A stretch of 64,000 bases of DNA from an uncultured Alistipes sp. GTDB lineage: Bacteria > Bacteroidota > Bacteroidia > Bacteroidales > Rikenellaceae. Below the pieces are notes generated by a model, which ran no database searches, had not been told where the DNA came from, and was given only the letters and a program-made list of their open reading frames with translations. Shown one piece after another: positions 17,960 through 26,252 of this stretch (position 1 is its first letter; the number at the start of each line of letters is the position of its first letter). The stretch lies in contig CAJUMU010000006.1 in assembly GCA_910587675.1 (NCBI GenBank), forward strand, positions 20,851-84,850, given 5' to 3'. The position numbers and the translations under genes are program-made.

Positions 17960-18670
17960 TCAGAAATCGAGCAAACGATATGTCTCCCGCGTGCGCGGCA
18001 TCGATATCGGTTCCTGATAGTGCCACCACTCCTTGACGTAAGGGCGGAGTCCCGCGCGCCACATTATTCCGAGCAACAGCTTGCGGTTTTCCGCCGCGCT
18101 CCGACTTATTGCCCCCTCGCGGACGAGGCCGTCGACGAAAGCCTCGTATCCCTCCAGCGTGGTCGTATTGCTCTGCCCCACCCACGCCTCGCGGCCGAAG
18201 TGATCGAAGTCGGCGCCCATATCCAGCGGACGCCCGTCGGCATCGACTATGGTCAGATCGACGGCGACGCCGTAATTATGCCGCCCGCCGCGCGTGCCGT
18301 CGGCCACGTAAGCCTCGTTTCCCGTACCCTCCACAGCCTTGCGCATACGACGCTGCACGCTCAACGGACGCGCGGCATCGTAAACGAGCAGAGTATAATC
18401 GGGCCGCATCTCGTGCAACAGCCTCCGAGCCTCGGCCACCTTGGCGGCGAAGGCGGGCACGAGATAGGCGTTGCGCAACTCGCCGTACATGTTTCGGCCG
18501 ACGAAGTTATCGTCGGTGGCGTATTTGAGTTCGACGCGAATCGCGGGATCCGTCTCGCGAATGTCCACCAGCCCGTAACGCCGCATCTCGGCATCGAAAT
18601 CGACCTCCTGCGCCGCGGCGGGCAGCAGGAAAGCCCAACAGAACAAAAACGAAAACGCTATTTTTTCCAT
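17960..18670 (-). CDS. D-alanyl-D-alanine dipeptidase (VanX/DdpX family, M15D)
   Basis: 236 residues from the ATG at 18670, with a signal peptide of about 20 residues ending PAAAQ. The zinc site is visible: GRHNYGVAVDLT gives the His and Asp ligands and EWWHYQ gives the catalytic Glu and third His. The family cleaves D-Ala-D-Ala; outside resistance clusters it serves peptidoglycan turnover or nutrient recovery. There is no vanHA or vanRS nearby, so a resistance role is not supported. The start overlaps the CYTH gene by 13 bases and the two form an operon. Confidence 0.92.
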   Translation of the reverse strand: MEKIAFSFLFCWAFLLPAAAQEVDFDAEMRRYGLVDIRETDPAIRVELKYATDDNFVGRNMYGELRNAYLVPAFAAKVAEARRLLHEMRPDYTLLVYDAARPLSVQRRMRKAVEGTGNEAYVADGTRGGRHNYGVAVDLTIVDADGRPLDMGADFDHFGREAWVGQSNTTTLEGYEAFVDGLVREGAISRSAAENRKLLLGIMWRAGLRPYVKEWWHYQEPISMPRTRETYRLLDF

Positions 18671-19128
18671 GTCGAATAGGGATGTTCCAGCAGTTGCGAA
18701 TTGTAGTAACGCTTGTCGCCAGTGACCTCCTCGCCGAGCCACTCGGGGCGCGCGAACTCCTCGTCGGGCGACGACAACTCCACCTCGGCCATCGCGAGGC
18801 CCTCGTTCGCGCCGAAAAACTCGTCGACCTCGAACGTATGGCGGCCCGCAGGCACGAGATACCGCCGCTTCTCGATGGTTCCGTCGCCGTGGGAGAGCAG
18901 TTCGCAGGCGTCGGCGAGGGGTATTTCATACTCCCACTCGTCGCGCGACACGCCCGCCGCGTCGGTGCGCCCCTTCACGGTGAGATACCCCCGCTCGTCG
19001 CGGATGCGGACACGGAACGTGAGCGACGGAGTGCGCCCGATATAGCCCTGCACGATGTGCGACGACGAGGCCGCGTCCCGCTTGTAATCCCCCGCGACGA
19101 GGAATTTGCGTTCTATTTCCTTGGCCAT
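18658..19128 (-). CDS. CYTH domain protein (inorganic triphosphatase-like)
   Basis: 156 residues, one CYTH domain. The N-terminal EIERKFLV is the defining ExExK motif, and the acidic and basic residues that line the triphosphate tunnel follow in alternating beta strands (FRVRIRDERGYLTVKG, EYEIPL, RRYLVP, FEVDEF). Single-domain bacterial CYTH proteins of this size usually hydrolyse tripolyphosphate or bind nucleotides; the substrate here is not known. It is first in a two-gene unit with the VanX-like gene and diverges from the GH76 gene. Confidence 0.92.
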   Translation of the reverse strand: MAKEIERKFLVAGDYKRDAASSSHIVQGYIGRTPSLTFRVRIRDERGYLTVKGRTDAAGVSRDEWEYEIPLADACELLSHGDGTIEKRRYLVPAGRHTFEVDEFFGANEGLAMAEVELSSPDEEFARPEWLGEEVTGDKRYYNSQLLEHPYSTWKK

Positions 19129-19147
19129 GAATACTCGGTTTTACGTG

Positions 19148-19180
19148 CAAAATTACTATATTTGCGCTGATTTTGTCAAA
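19148..19180 (-). promoter_or_regulatory. Promoter of the CYTH-VanX-like operon
   Basis: On the minus strand TTTG (19177-19180), 21 bases, TAATTTTG (19148-19155): a full match to the Bacteroidota consensus. It overlaps the divergent GH76 -7 box, so the two units may interfere with each other. Confidence 0.7.
19157..19164 (+). promoter_or_regulatory. TAnnTTTG -7 box for the GH76 gene
   Basis: Reads TATATTTG, 30 bases before the ATG at 19195. No TTTG is seen at -33. Confidence 0.5.
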
Positions 19181-19194
19181 AAAACCGACTTCGT

Positions 19195-20421
19195 ATGAAT
19201 AATATGACACTATTGCGTCCTTTCGTGTTCGCGGCGGCATGCGCGGCGTTCTTCACGCTCAGCGGATGCGGCTCCGACAATGCGGAACTGAATCGCGCCC
19301 GCAACATGAAAAAGACGATCTATTCGCTCTACCGCGTCGACGACTCGCCGCTGCTGGCCGAGAACTATCCGCGCGACACCTCGGCCCGCGCCACCTATCT
19401 GGCCGAGGGTGCCGATCAAAGCGTCAACGAATACTCCTATCTGTGGCCCTACTCGGGCACGCTGTCGATGATGTCGGCGTTGTACGACGCCGCGGGCGAC
19501 GAGAGCGATCTGGAGTTCATCGACCATGTGGTGGTGGAGGGACTCGACCGCTATTACGATACCTCGCGCGAGCCGTACGCCTATTCGTCCTACATCACGG
19601 CCGATCGGTCGGACCGTTTCTATGACGACAACATCTGGCTCGCGATAGACTTCACCGACCTCTACATCGCCACGGGCAACCCCGACTACCTCGCCTATGC
19701 GCGAGATATATGGCGGTTCGTCATGAGCGGCCGCGACGACGTTTTGGGCGACGGAATATATTGGTGCGAGCAGAAGAAGGGCTCGAAAAACGCCTGCTCG
19801 AACGCTCCCGCAGCGGTATGCGCGCTCAAGCTCTACAAGGCCACGGGCGAGGAGGAGTTCCTGCGCACGGGCCGCGAGCTTTACGAATGGACCTACACGA
19901 CGCTTCGCGACGCGGAGGATAACCTCTACTTCGACAACAAGTCGCTCGACGGCCGCATATCGCGCGCCAAATACTCCTACAACAGCGGACAGATGATAGA
20001 GGCGGGCGTGCTGCTCTACTCCATCACCGGCGAAGACCGTTTCCTGCGCGAGGCGCAGGCCACGGCGCGCGGCTGTTACGACAAGTGGTTCAAGGAGGTG
20101 CGCGACGGCGAGAACACACTGCACATCATGGAGTCGGGCGACGTATGGTTCGACGCCGTGATGTTGCGCGGGCTGATAGCGCTCTATCGCGCCGACGGCG
20201 ATGGTCGGTACGTGAGCGCGGTGCGCGCCACGCTCGATTACGCATGGCGCAACGGCCGCGACGCCGACGGTCTGTTCGGCAAGTTCCTCTCGCGCGACGA
20301 CAGCGCCGACGATAAGGGGGGGGGTAACCGCCGCGGCCGCCGCAAAGCGAAACGCCGCTGGCTGCTCACTCAGGCCGCATACGCCGAAATGTCGGCCCGC
20401 ATGGCCAAGGTGGATTTGTAA
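19195..20421 (+). CDS. Glycoside hydrolase family 76 lipoprotein (alpha-1,6-mannanase type)
   Basis: 408 residues. The lipoprotein signal peptide has Cys25 in LSGCG. The GH76 catalytic pair is in RFYDDNIWLAID, Asp144-Asp145, and the (alpha/alpha)6-barrel patches WCEQKKGSKNACSNAPAAV and YSYNSGQMIEAG fit the family, which cuts alpha-1,6-mannan backbones. It is not next to the PUL at 44-63 kb but fits its likely alpha-mannose substrate. Near the 3' end is a run of nine G (20316-20324, Gly374-376) followed by a basic stretch, 32 residues before the stop; slippage there would change only the C-terminus. The catalytic residues are far upstream of it. Confidence 0.9.
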   Translation: MNNMTLLRPFVFAAACAAFFTLSGCGSDNAELNRARNMKKTIYSLYRVDDSPLLAENYPRDTSARATYLAEGADQSVNEYSYLWPYSGTLSMMSALYDAAGDESDLEFIDHVVVEGLDRYYDTSREPYAYSSYITADRSDRFYDDNIWLAIDFTDLYIATGNPDYLAYARDIWRFVMSGRDDVLGDGIYWCEQKKGSKNACSNAPAAVCALKLYKATGEEEFLRTGRELYEWTYTTLRDAEDNLYFDNKSLDGRISRAKYSYNSGQMIEAGVLLYSITGEDRFLREAQATARGCYDKWFKEVRDGENTLHIMESGDVWFDAVMLRGLIALYRADGDGRYVSAVRATLDYAWRNGRDADGLFGKFLSRDDSADDKGGGNRRGRRKAKRRWLLTQAAYAEMSARMAKVDL

Positions 20422-20430
20422 ACGGGGCCG

Positions 20431-20495
20431 AATCGGTTCGTTCCGTTCGCCGACGGCCGCGCGAAGCGAATCACCGACCTCGCCGAGCGATGTCG
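20431..20495 (-). repeat. Structured repeat, shortened copy
   Basis: On the minus strand it reads hairpin CGACATCGC-TCG-GCGAGGTCG (one mismatch), a short middle, then GTCGGCGAAC. The hairpin is almost the same as at 35185 and the 3' part matches the end of the copies at 21941, 32449 and 35185, so this seems an internally deleted copy. It fills the gap between the GH76 and rRNA methyltransferase genes. Confidence 0.55.
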
Positions 20496-20516
20496 ATAAT
20501 TATACAGAAATTCTTT

Positions 20517-21929
20517 ATGGCAAGAAAACGAGGCAATTACCCCTTTATCGAGGGATTGGAGATAACGACTCTGGCGGCCGAGGGCAAGGCTATGGGCCGA
20601 TACGACGAGCAAGTGGTGTTCGTTCCGATGACCGTCCCGGGCGACGTGGTCGACGTACAGATACGCAACAAACGCCGACGCTTCATGGAGGGCGTGGCGG
20701 TCAATTTCGTGAAGCGTTCGCCGCTGCGCGAGGAGCCTTTCTGCCCCCACTTCGGGGTGTGCGGAGGTTGCAAATGGCAAAACCTTCCCTACTCGGAACA
20801 GTTGAAATTCAAGACCGAGCAGGTGCGCGACCAACTGACCCGCATCGGCAAGATCGAGCTGCCCGAGGTGCGCCCGTGTCTGGGCTCGGCGAAACAGACC
20901 TTCTACCGCAACAAATTGGAGTTCACCTTCGCCGACAAACGCTGGCTCACGTACGAGGAGATCGCGGCGGGCGGCGACATCGAACGCGCTCCCGCGCTGG
21001 GATTCCACATCCCCAACTGCTTCGACAAGGTGCTCGACATCGACCTGTGCTATCTGCAACGCGACCCGTCGAACGCCATCCGCACCGAGACGAAACGTTT
21101 CTGCCTCGAGCGCGGCTACACGTTCCACAACGCCCGCGAACACGCGGGACTGATGCGCAACATGATAATCCGCACCTCGTCGACGGGCGAGATAATGGTT
21201 ATCGTGGTCTTCAACGCCGACGACCGCGAACGCATCGCGGCCTTGCTGGAGCATCTCGCCGAGCGTTTCCCCGAAATAACGTCGCTCTTCTATGTGGTCA
21301 ACACCAAGTGGAACGACTCGACGGGCGACCTCACCCCCGTATGCTTCAAGGGCAAGGACCACATAGTCGAGCGAATGGAGGATCTGCAATTCAAGGTGGG
21401 ACCCAAATCGTTCTACCAGACCAACTCCGAGCAGGCGTACGAATTATATAAGGTGACGCGCGATTTCGCCGATCTGACGGGTCGCGAAGTGCTTTACGAC
21501 CTCTACACGGGCACGGGCACCATCGCCAACTTCTGCGCGCGCCGCGCCGCCAAGGTGGTGGGCGTGGAGTACGTTCCCGAAGCGATCGAGGACGCCAAGG
21601 TCAACTCGGCGCTGAACGGCATCGACAACACCTCGTTCTATGCGGGCGACATGAAAGACGTGTTGAGCGACGAATTCATCGCGCGCAACGGACGCCCCGA
21701 CGTGATTATCCTCGACCCGCCGCGCGCGGGCGTCGACGAACGGGTTCTCGACGTCATACTGCGCGCCGCGCCCGACCGCATCGTATATGTAAGCTGCAAT
21801 CCCGCCACGCAGGCACGCGATTTGTCGTTGCTCGACGGCATGTATCGCGTCGAAGCCGTGCAGCCCGTGGATATGTTCCCCCACACCCACCATGTCGAGA
21901 ATGTGGTGAAGCTCGTGCGGCGGGCGTAG
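20517..21929 (+). CDS. rlmD: 23S rRNA (uracil-5-)-methyltransferase, RlmD/TrmA family
   Basis: 470 residues from the ATG at 20517; the in-frame ATG at 20490 lies in the upstream repeat and would add nine residues. The order is an N-terminal TRAM-like domain (to about 65), the 4Fe-4S site CPHFGVCGGCKWQ, a central domain, then the SAM methyltransferase fold with LYTGTGTIANF, LDPPRAGV and the catalytic YVSCNPATQARD. It makes m5U in rRNA; whether the target is U1939 or U747 cannot be told, so the symbol is by similarity only. No partner genes are nearby. Confidence 0.9.
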   Translation: MARKRGNYPFIEGLEITTLAAEGKAMGRYDEQVVFVPMTVPGDVVDVQIRNKRRRFMEGVAVNFVKRSPLREEPFCPHFGVCGGCKWQNLPYSEQLKFKTEQVRDQLTRIGKIELPEVRPCLGSAKQTFYRNKLEFTFADKRWLTYEEIAAGGDIERAPALGFHIPNCFDKVLDIDLCYLQRDPSNAIRTETKRFCLERGYTFHNAREHAGLMRNMIIRTSSTGEIMVIVVFNADDRERIAALLEHLAERFPEITSLFYVVNTKWNDSTGDLTPVCFKGKDHIVERMEDLQFKVGPKSFYQTNSEQAYELYKVTRDFADLTGREVLYDLYTGTGTIANFCARRAAKVVGVEYVPEAIEDAKVNSALNGIDNTSFYAGDMKDVLSDEFIARNGRPDVIILDPPRAGVDERVLDVILRAAPDRIVYVSCNPATQARDLSLLDGMYRVEAVQPVDMFPHTHHVENVVKLVRRA

Positions 21930-21940
21930 TATCGCCGTCA

Positions 21941-22046
21941 GTCGGATTGCGGTTCGCCGACGGCGGCAGGAATGCGCGAGCCTCGCGCGAGCAGCAGTCC
22001 GCCGCGTGGGGCGGCGGCGAACTGCCGACATCGCCTCGCGATGTCG
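21941..22046 (-). repeat. Structured repeat, class 1 copy
   Basis: Minus strand: hairpin CGACATCGC-GAG-GCGATGTCG, then GCAGTTCGCCGCC, a variable middle with GGCGGACTGC, and the closing GTCGGCGAAC. It lies 11 bases after the rRNA methyltransferase stop, in a gap that otherwise shows only the leader of the SIMPL gene. Confidence 0.75.
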
Positions 22047-22163
22047 ATTTATTCGAGTACAAACGTAAAAAAATCTTTCTCGACGACGCAAGATTCGGCG
22101 AAAACGGGATTTAACAGGTAAAGAGCCGATCGCAAGATCGGCGATAACATAAAAATCGAGACT

Positions 22164-22868
22164 ATGAAAAAATTGCTTTTGGCGGCCTTCGCCGCAGCTG
22201 CGCTGGCTTTGTCGGCCACGGCGCAGGAGTTGGGCGAGACGATCCCCACCGTCACGGTGAACGGATCGGCGCAAATGAAGATCACGCCCGACGTGCTTTA
22301 TCTCAACATCACGCTCGACGAGAGCGACACCAAAGGCAAGGTGTCCTTGGAGGAGCAGCGTCGCAACATGTTCTCGGCGCTGAAAAAGAGCGGCATCGAC
22401 GCCGAAAAGCAGCTGCGCGTGCTCGACATGTCGAGTTCGTTCTTCCGCAAGCGCGGATCGCTTTCGTCGTCGAAATACGAGCTCAAGGTAGGCTCGGCCG
22501 CCGAAGCCCGCAAGGTTTTCGAGGCGTTGGACGCCAACGGCATACCCAACGTGCAGATCGTGCGCGCCACCAACTCGAAACTCGACGAGTATCGCGATCA
22601 GGTACGCGCCGAGGCCATGCGCAACGCGCAGTCGCGCGCACGCCAGCTGGCCGAAGCCGTGGGACAGAGCATAGGCATGTGTTACGAGATCACCGACTAC
22701 ACGACCAACGTGCAGCCCGTGACGTTCCGCGCGATGGGCGTGATGAAAAACTCGGTCACGATGGATGCCGAAGCGGGCATGGCCGACGAGTACGAACCCG
22801 ACGTGGAGTTCGAGCAGATAGTGCTCAACTATAACGTGACGGCCAAGTTCATCCTGAACAGAAAATAA
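22164..22868 (+). CDS. SIMPL domain (DUF541) periplasmic protein
   Basis: 234 residues. A signal peptide of about 20 residues ends LSATAQ. The rest is one SIMPL/DUF541 domain: the TVTVNGSAQMKITPDVLYLNI start, the middle VLDMSSSFF, and a long helix (QVRAEAMRNAQSRARQLAEA) near residues 150-170 are characteristic. Family members such as E. coli YggE are periplasmic or outer-membrane proteins linked to stress, without a known enzyme activity. It is monocistronic and ends in a strong terminator. Confidence 0.9.
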   Translation: MKKLLLAAFAAAALALSATAQELGETIPTVTVNGSAQMKITPDVLYLNITLDESDTKGKVSLEEQRRNMFSALKKSGIDAEKQLRVLDMSSSFFRKRGSLSSSKYELKVGSAAEARKVFEALDANGIPNVQIVRATNSKLDEYRDQVRAEAMRNAQSRARQLAEAVGQSIGMCYEITDYTTNVQPVTFRAMGVMKNSVTMDAEAGMADEYEPDVEFEQIVLNYNVTAKFILNRK

Positions 22869-22887
22869 CGCCGCCGATCGCCGCACG

Positions 22888-22920
22888 AAAAATGCCGAGA
22901 GTCATGCTCTCGGCATTTTT
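22888..22920 (+). terminator. Terminator of the SIMPL gene
   Basis: 14-bp perfect stem AAAAATGCCGAGAG with CTCTCGGCATTTTT around a 5-base loop; the stem ends in the T run. It could also act on the minus strand. Confidence 0.88.
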
Positions 22921-22954
22921 TACGGACTGTCCATTTTAGGTATGTAACACAATT

Positions 22955-23050
22955 GCGGCTCGTTAGAGCCGCGCGGACCGCAGCCTCCCGCTCGCGGAGG
23001 CCCGCAACTCGTTTCACTCGTCCGCGTTCTCCGCAGGCTGCTGCCCGAAC
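22955..23050 (+). repeat. Structured repeat, class 2 copy
   Basis: Hairpin GCGGCTC-GTTA-GAGCCGC, then CGGACCGCAGCC, GGAGG(CCCGC), the middle AACTCGTTTCACTCGTCCGC shared in part with the copy at 32449, and the closing GGCTGCTGCCCG. Compared with the class 1 copies both arms of the closing stem differ, yet they remain able to pair. Confidence 0.75.
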
Positions 23051-23054
23051 GACA

Positions 23055-23090
23055 AAAAACCGCCCCGTCGAACCACTTTCCGACGGGGCG
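23055..23090 (-). terminator. Terminator of the rubredoxin gene
   Basis: 10-bp stem CGCCCCGTCG (23061-23070) with CGACGGGGCG (23081-23090); on the minus strand it is followed by a T6 run. Confidence 0.85.
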
Positions 23091-23114
23091 TAACCGTGAA
23101 GCCTGACGCGGGCG

Positions 23115-23276
23115 TCAACCCACCTTCTCGAACTGGTCTTTGCCGACTCCGCAAACGGGACATACCCAATCGTCGGGAATATCCTCGAATGCCGTTCCCG
23201 CAGCCACCCCGCTCTCGGGATCGCCCACGGCGGGATCGTACACCCAATCGCAAACCGTGCATCTGTACTTTTCCAT
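23115..23276 (-). CDS. Rubredoxin
   Basis: 53 residues, the standard size. The iron-binding cysteines are Cys6 and Cys9 (CTVC) and Cys39 and Cys42 (CPVC), with the rubredoxin core WVYDP and DIPDDWVCPVCG. It carries single electrons in the cytoplasm, often to superoxide reductase, rubrerythrin or an oxygen-scavenging flavoprotein; none of these is in the window. It lies 169 bases downstream of rnfA on the same strand but beyond the rnfA terminator, so it is probably transcribed separately. A longer in-frame reading upstream is not real. Confidence 0.95.
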   Translation of the reverse strand: MEKYRCTVCDWVYDPAVGDPESGVAAGTAFEDIPDDWVCPVCGVGKDQFEKVG

Positions 23277-23386
23277 AATTGTCGTTTTAGCGTGTTTTAC
23301 CGCCGCACAAACCTTGCGGCAACCGAATGCCATACAAAATCGGTACAACTCCGCACGCGGCGCACAAACGGAACATATTCCCGTCC

Positions 23387-23424
23387 GAAAACGACGAAGA
23401 CGGCCGCCCGAGGCGACCGTCTTC
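23387..23424 (-). terminator. Terminator of the nadE-rseC-rnf operon
   Basis: 8-bp stem GAAGACGG (23396-23403) with CCGTCTTC (23417-23424) and a short T4 on the minus strand, 21 bases after the rnfA stop. It is modest in strength. Confidence 0.6.
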
Positions 23425-23445
23425 ACAAACCTTGAAGACCGAGAG

Positions 23446-24024
23446 CTATACCAGCCCCGAGAATCCCATAAAGGCCATGGCCAATATCGCGGCCGTGATG
23501 AGCGCGACGGGCGTCCCCTTCAGCGCGGCGGGCACTCCGTCCAGCTCCAAACGCTCGCGGATACCCGCGAAGATCACCAGCGCGAGACCGAATCCCACTG
23601 CCGTCGCCACCGAATAGGTGAAGCTCTGCAACAGATCGAACTCCTTTTGGATCATGAGTATCGCCACGCCCAACACCGCGCAGTTGGTGGTGATGAGGGG
23701 CAGGAATATACCCAACGCCTGATAGAGCGACGGCGACACCTTCTTCAGAATGATCTCCACCATCTGCACCAAGGCCGCGATGACCAAAATGAAGACGATG
23801 GTCTGCATGTACTCTATTTGCAGAGGCACGAGTATGTAGGTCTGAATGCACCACGCGACGATCGACGCCAAAGCCATTACGAACGTTACGGCGGCAGACA
23901 TACCCAGCGAAGTATCCACCTTGGACGACACGCCCAAGAAGGGGCAGATACCCAAGAACTGTGCGAGAACGACGTTATTGACGAATATCGCACCTATGAT
24001 GATTGCAAAATACGAAAGCTCCAT
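23446..24024 (-). CDS. rnfA: Rnf complex subunit RnfA
   Basis: 192 residues, six membrane helices. RnfA and RnfE are homologous inner-membrane subunits that hold a 2Fe-2S centre between them in the ferredoxin:NAD+ oxidoreductase. The two half-motifs AQFLGICPFLGVS and TTNCAVLGVAI, each with one Cys, are conserved. It is the last gene of the rnfBCDGEA series and starts two bases after the rnfE stop. Confidence 0.96.
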   Translation of the reverse strand: MELSYFAIIIGAIFVNNVVLAQFLGICPFLGVSSKVDTSLGMSAAVTFVMALASIVAWCIQTYILVPLQIEYMQTIVFILVIAALVQMVEIILKKVSPSLYQALGIFLPLITTNCAVLGVAILMIQKEFDLLQSFTYSVATAVGFGLALVIFAGIRERLELDGVPAALKGTPVALITAAILAMAFMGFSGLV

Positions 24025-24026
24025 AA

Positions 24027-24611
24027 CTATTTCTTGGCAAATTTGTTAAACAATATCATCAAATATCCGAGCACGAAGAATCCGCCCGGAGCGAGCACGA
24101 ACACCAACGGCGTGTAGTCGCCTATTCCTAACGGCATGTCGAATATCGCGCCGCTGCCCAGCACCTCACGCACCGCGCCGATCACCGTGAGCGAGAGCGT
24201 GAAGCCCAGACCGATGCCCACGCCGTCGAGGATCGAATCCAGAGGGCCGTTCTTCGAGGCGAACGCCTCCGCACGGCCCAGAATGATGCAGTTCACCACG
24301 ATGAGCGGGATGAACACGCCCAGCGAAGCGTACAGAGCGGGCACGAAAGCCTGCATGAGCATCTGAATGATGGTCACGAACGACGCTATGACCACGATGA
24401 ACGCTGGAATGCGCACCTTGTCGGGGATGAAGTTCTTGATAAGCGAAATCACCAGATTCGACATTATCAACACCGCCATCGTCGCCACGCCCATACCGCA
24501 GCCGTTTATGGCCGAGGTGGTCGTACCCAGCGTGGGACACATGCCCAGTATCAGCACGAAAGTGGGGTTCTCGCGGACGATACCCTTCAATATAATCTGC
24601 AACTTATTCAT
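24027..24611 (-). CDS. rnfE: Rnf complex subunit RnfE
   Basis: 194 residues from the ATG at 24611 (MNKLQIILKG); an upstream in-frame ATG overlaps rnfG by 32 bases and is less likely. It is an RnfA paralogue with six helices and the Cys half-motifs LILGMCPTLGTTT and VVNCIILGRAEAFA. It overlaps rnfG by 8 bases. Its role is electron transfer through the membrane between RnfG/RnfD flavins and the cytoplasmic Fe-S subunits. Confidence 0.95.
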   Translation of the reverse strand: MNKLQIILKGIVRENPTFVLILGMCPTLGTTTSAINGCGMGVATMAVLIMSNLVISLIKNFIPDKVRIPAFIVVIASFVTIIQMLMQAFVPALYASLGVFIPLIVVNCIILGRAEAFASKNGPLDSILDGVGIGLGFTLSLTVIGAVREVLGSGAIFDMPLGIGDYTPLVFVLAPGGFFVLGYLMILFNKFAKK

Positions 24612-25233
24612 CTTTACCTCCTTTCCATGAATCATCGTCTCCGTTCGTCGCGCCCGTCACGCCGTCGGCCGAACCTTTGCCGCTCACCGAGGCGAAAGCC
24701 GCGTAAGCGCGGGCCACCGCGTCGACATAGGCGCGCGACGAGATCGTGGCGGCCGTCAGGGCGTCCACGTCGCCGCCGTCCTTCTTCACCTTGAGTTTCA
24801 TATCGGCGGGGTTCTTACCCTGCACGCTGCCGATCAACGCGTTGCCCTCGTCGCACATCTTGGTGCCCAAACCCGGGGTCTCGCTCTGCTCCAGCACGTT
24901 CACGTTCAGCACCTCGCCCTCGGGCGAAAAACCGACCATCATGCGTATCGCGCCGCCGAAGCCCATCTTCGTCATGCTCTCCACGGCATAACCCGCGACC
25001 TCGTCGCCCGCAACGGCGGTGTAGACCTTCACGGGAATCTCGTCGACGGTAAGTTCGGTCATCTCGCTTCGGTCGAACTCGGGCAGCACGTTCTTCACCG
25101 CCTGCGTCACCGCCAGCTTCTTGGCCTCGGCGATAGCGTCGGCCGTAATCATATTCACGCCGCCCACGCCGGCAGAAGCTACCAGCGTAATGGTAAACAG
25201 GACGGCAACCATATTAAAAAGTGTGCTTTTCAT
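24604..25233 (-). CDS. rnfG: Rnf complex subunit RnfG (FMN-binding)
   Basis: 209 residues: one N-terminal membrane helix and a periplasmic FMN-binding domain. The flavin attachment region is DALTAATISS near residues 160-170, where a Thr is esterified to FMN by ApbE in the family; the usual SGAT appears here as TAAT. The preceding QSETPGLGTKM is typical of RnfG/NqrC. No apbE is in the window. The C-terminal tail is Gly/Asp-rich. It lies 12 bases after rnfD. Confidence 0.94.
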   Translation of the reverse strand: MKSTLFNMVAVLFTITLVASAGVGGVNMITADAIAEAKKLAVTQAVKNVLPEFDRSEMTELTVDEIPVKVYTAVAGDEVAGYAVESMTKMGFGGAIRMMVGFSPEGEVLNVNVLEQSETPGLGTKMCDEGNALIGSVQGKNPADMKLKVKKDGGDVDALTAATISSRAYVDAVARAYAAFASVSGKGSADGVTGATNGDDDSWKGGKDE

Positions 25234-25245
25234 CTTCGTGTCCTC

Positions 25246-26226
25246 CTATTTTTTGGCAGTTGTCAAACCGAAACGCTTGGGCTTCACATATCGATTGATG
25301 AGCGGAGCCACCGAGTTCATCAAAAGTATGGCGAACGACATGCCCTCGGGATATGCTCCCCACAGTCGGATCACCATAGTGATTACGCCGATTCCAGCAC
25401 CATATATGAGCATGCCTTTGTACGTCATGGGCGAGGTGACGTAATCGGTCGCCATGTAGATGGCTCCGAGCAGCGCGCCGCCCGCCAGCAGATGGAACGC
25501 GGGCAGCTCGTAGAGCATCGCGCCGCCGCCGTTAAGCAGCGCGACCGCGAATGCGAACACGGCCATCGAGCCGAGCACCGCCACAGGAATGTGCCACGTT
25601 ATGACCTTGCGCCACAACAGATATATGCCGCCCACGATAAGAGCCGCGGCCGCTATCTCGCCGAGCGAACCCGACACCGCTCCGCCGAACATGTTCAGCA
25701 GATCGGCATCCTCCACCGACACGGCGCCCGATTTCACCGCCGCCAAAGGCGTCGCGCCCGAGAAGGCGTCGGAATAGCCCTCGACGGTGGGCGCCGAGAA
25801 CGAAGTCATCTGCACGGGATAGGCTATGAGCAGAAACACGCGGCCCACCAACGCGGGGTTGAAGGGGTTGCGGCCCAATCCGCCGAAAGTCATCTTGGCC
25901 ACGCCGATCGCCACGGCCGAGCCTATGACCACTATCCACCACGGAATCGAGGCGGGCAGGTTGAACGCCAGCAGCAAACCCGTCACCGCCGCCGAGAGGT
26001 TCGACACGGTAGGCTCGCCGCCGAGCAGAAATTTCTGTATGAGGAACTCTATCACGACGCAGCTGACCACAGCTATGGCCGATACCGTCAGCACGTCCGT
26101 GCCGTACACCCAAGTCGATACCGCCAACGCGGGCAGCAGCGCAACGAGCACGTCCCGCATCAACGATCGCGTCGACTGCGAACCATGCACATGGGGCGAC
26201 GGAGCAACGAAAAATTTATTTGCCAT
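25246..26226 (-). CDS. rnfD: Rnf complex subunit RnfD
   Basis: 326 residues with about nine or ten membrane helices. RnfD carries a covalent FMN on the Thr of FSGATPLAA, which is intact, and belongs to the NqrB/RnfD family that forms part of the ion path. The start PSPHVHG is typical. Order and spacing (26 bases after rnfC) match the Rnf operons of Bacteroides. Confidence 0.96.
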   Translation of the reverse strand: MANKFFVAPSPHVHGSQSTRSLMRDVLVALLPALAVSTWVYGTDVLTVSAIAVVSCVVIEFLIQKFLLGGEPTVSNLSAAVTGLLLAFNLPASIPWWIVVIGSAVAIGVAKMTFGGLGRNPFNPALVGRVFLLIAYPVQMTSFSAPTVEGYSDAFSGATPLAAVKSGAVSVEDADLLNMFGGAVSGSLGEIAAAALIVGGIYLLWRKVITWHIPVAVLGSMAVFAFAVALLNGGGAMLYELPAFHLLAGGALLGAIYMATDYVTSPMTYKGMLIYGAGIGVITMVIRLWGAYPEGMSFAILLMNSVAPLINRYVKPKRFGLTTAKK

Positions 26227-26252
26227 GATTTATAATCTCTTCTGTTTATACT

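Noticed and set aside
17960..18670. Vancomycin-resistance role for the VanX-like dipeptidase
   Set aside because: No vanA, vanH or vanRS genes nearby; it has a signal peptide and pairs with a CYTH protein, which fits general peptidoglycan turnover.
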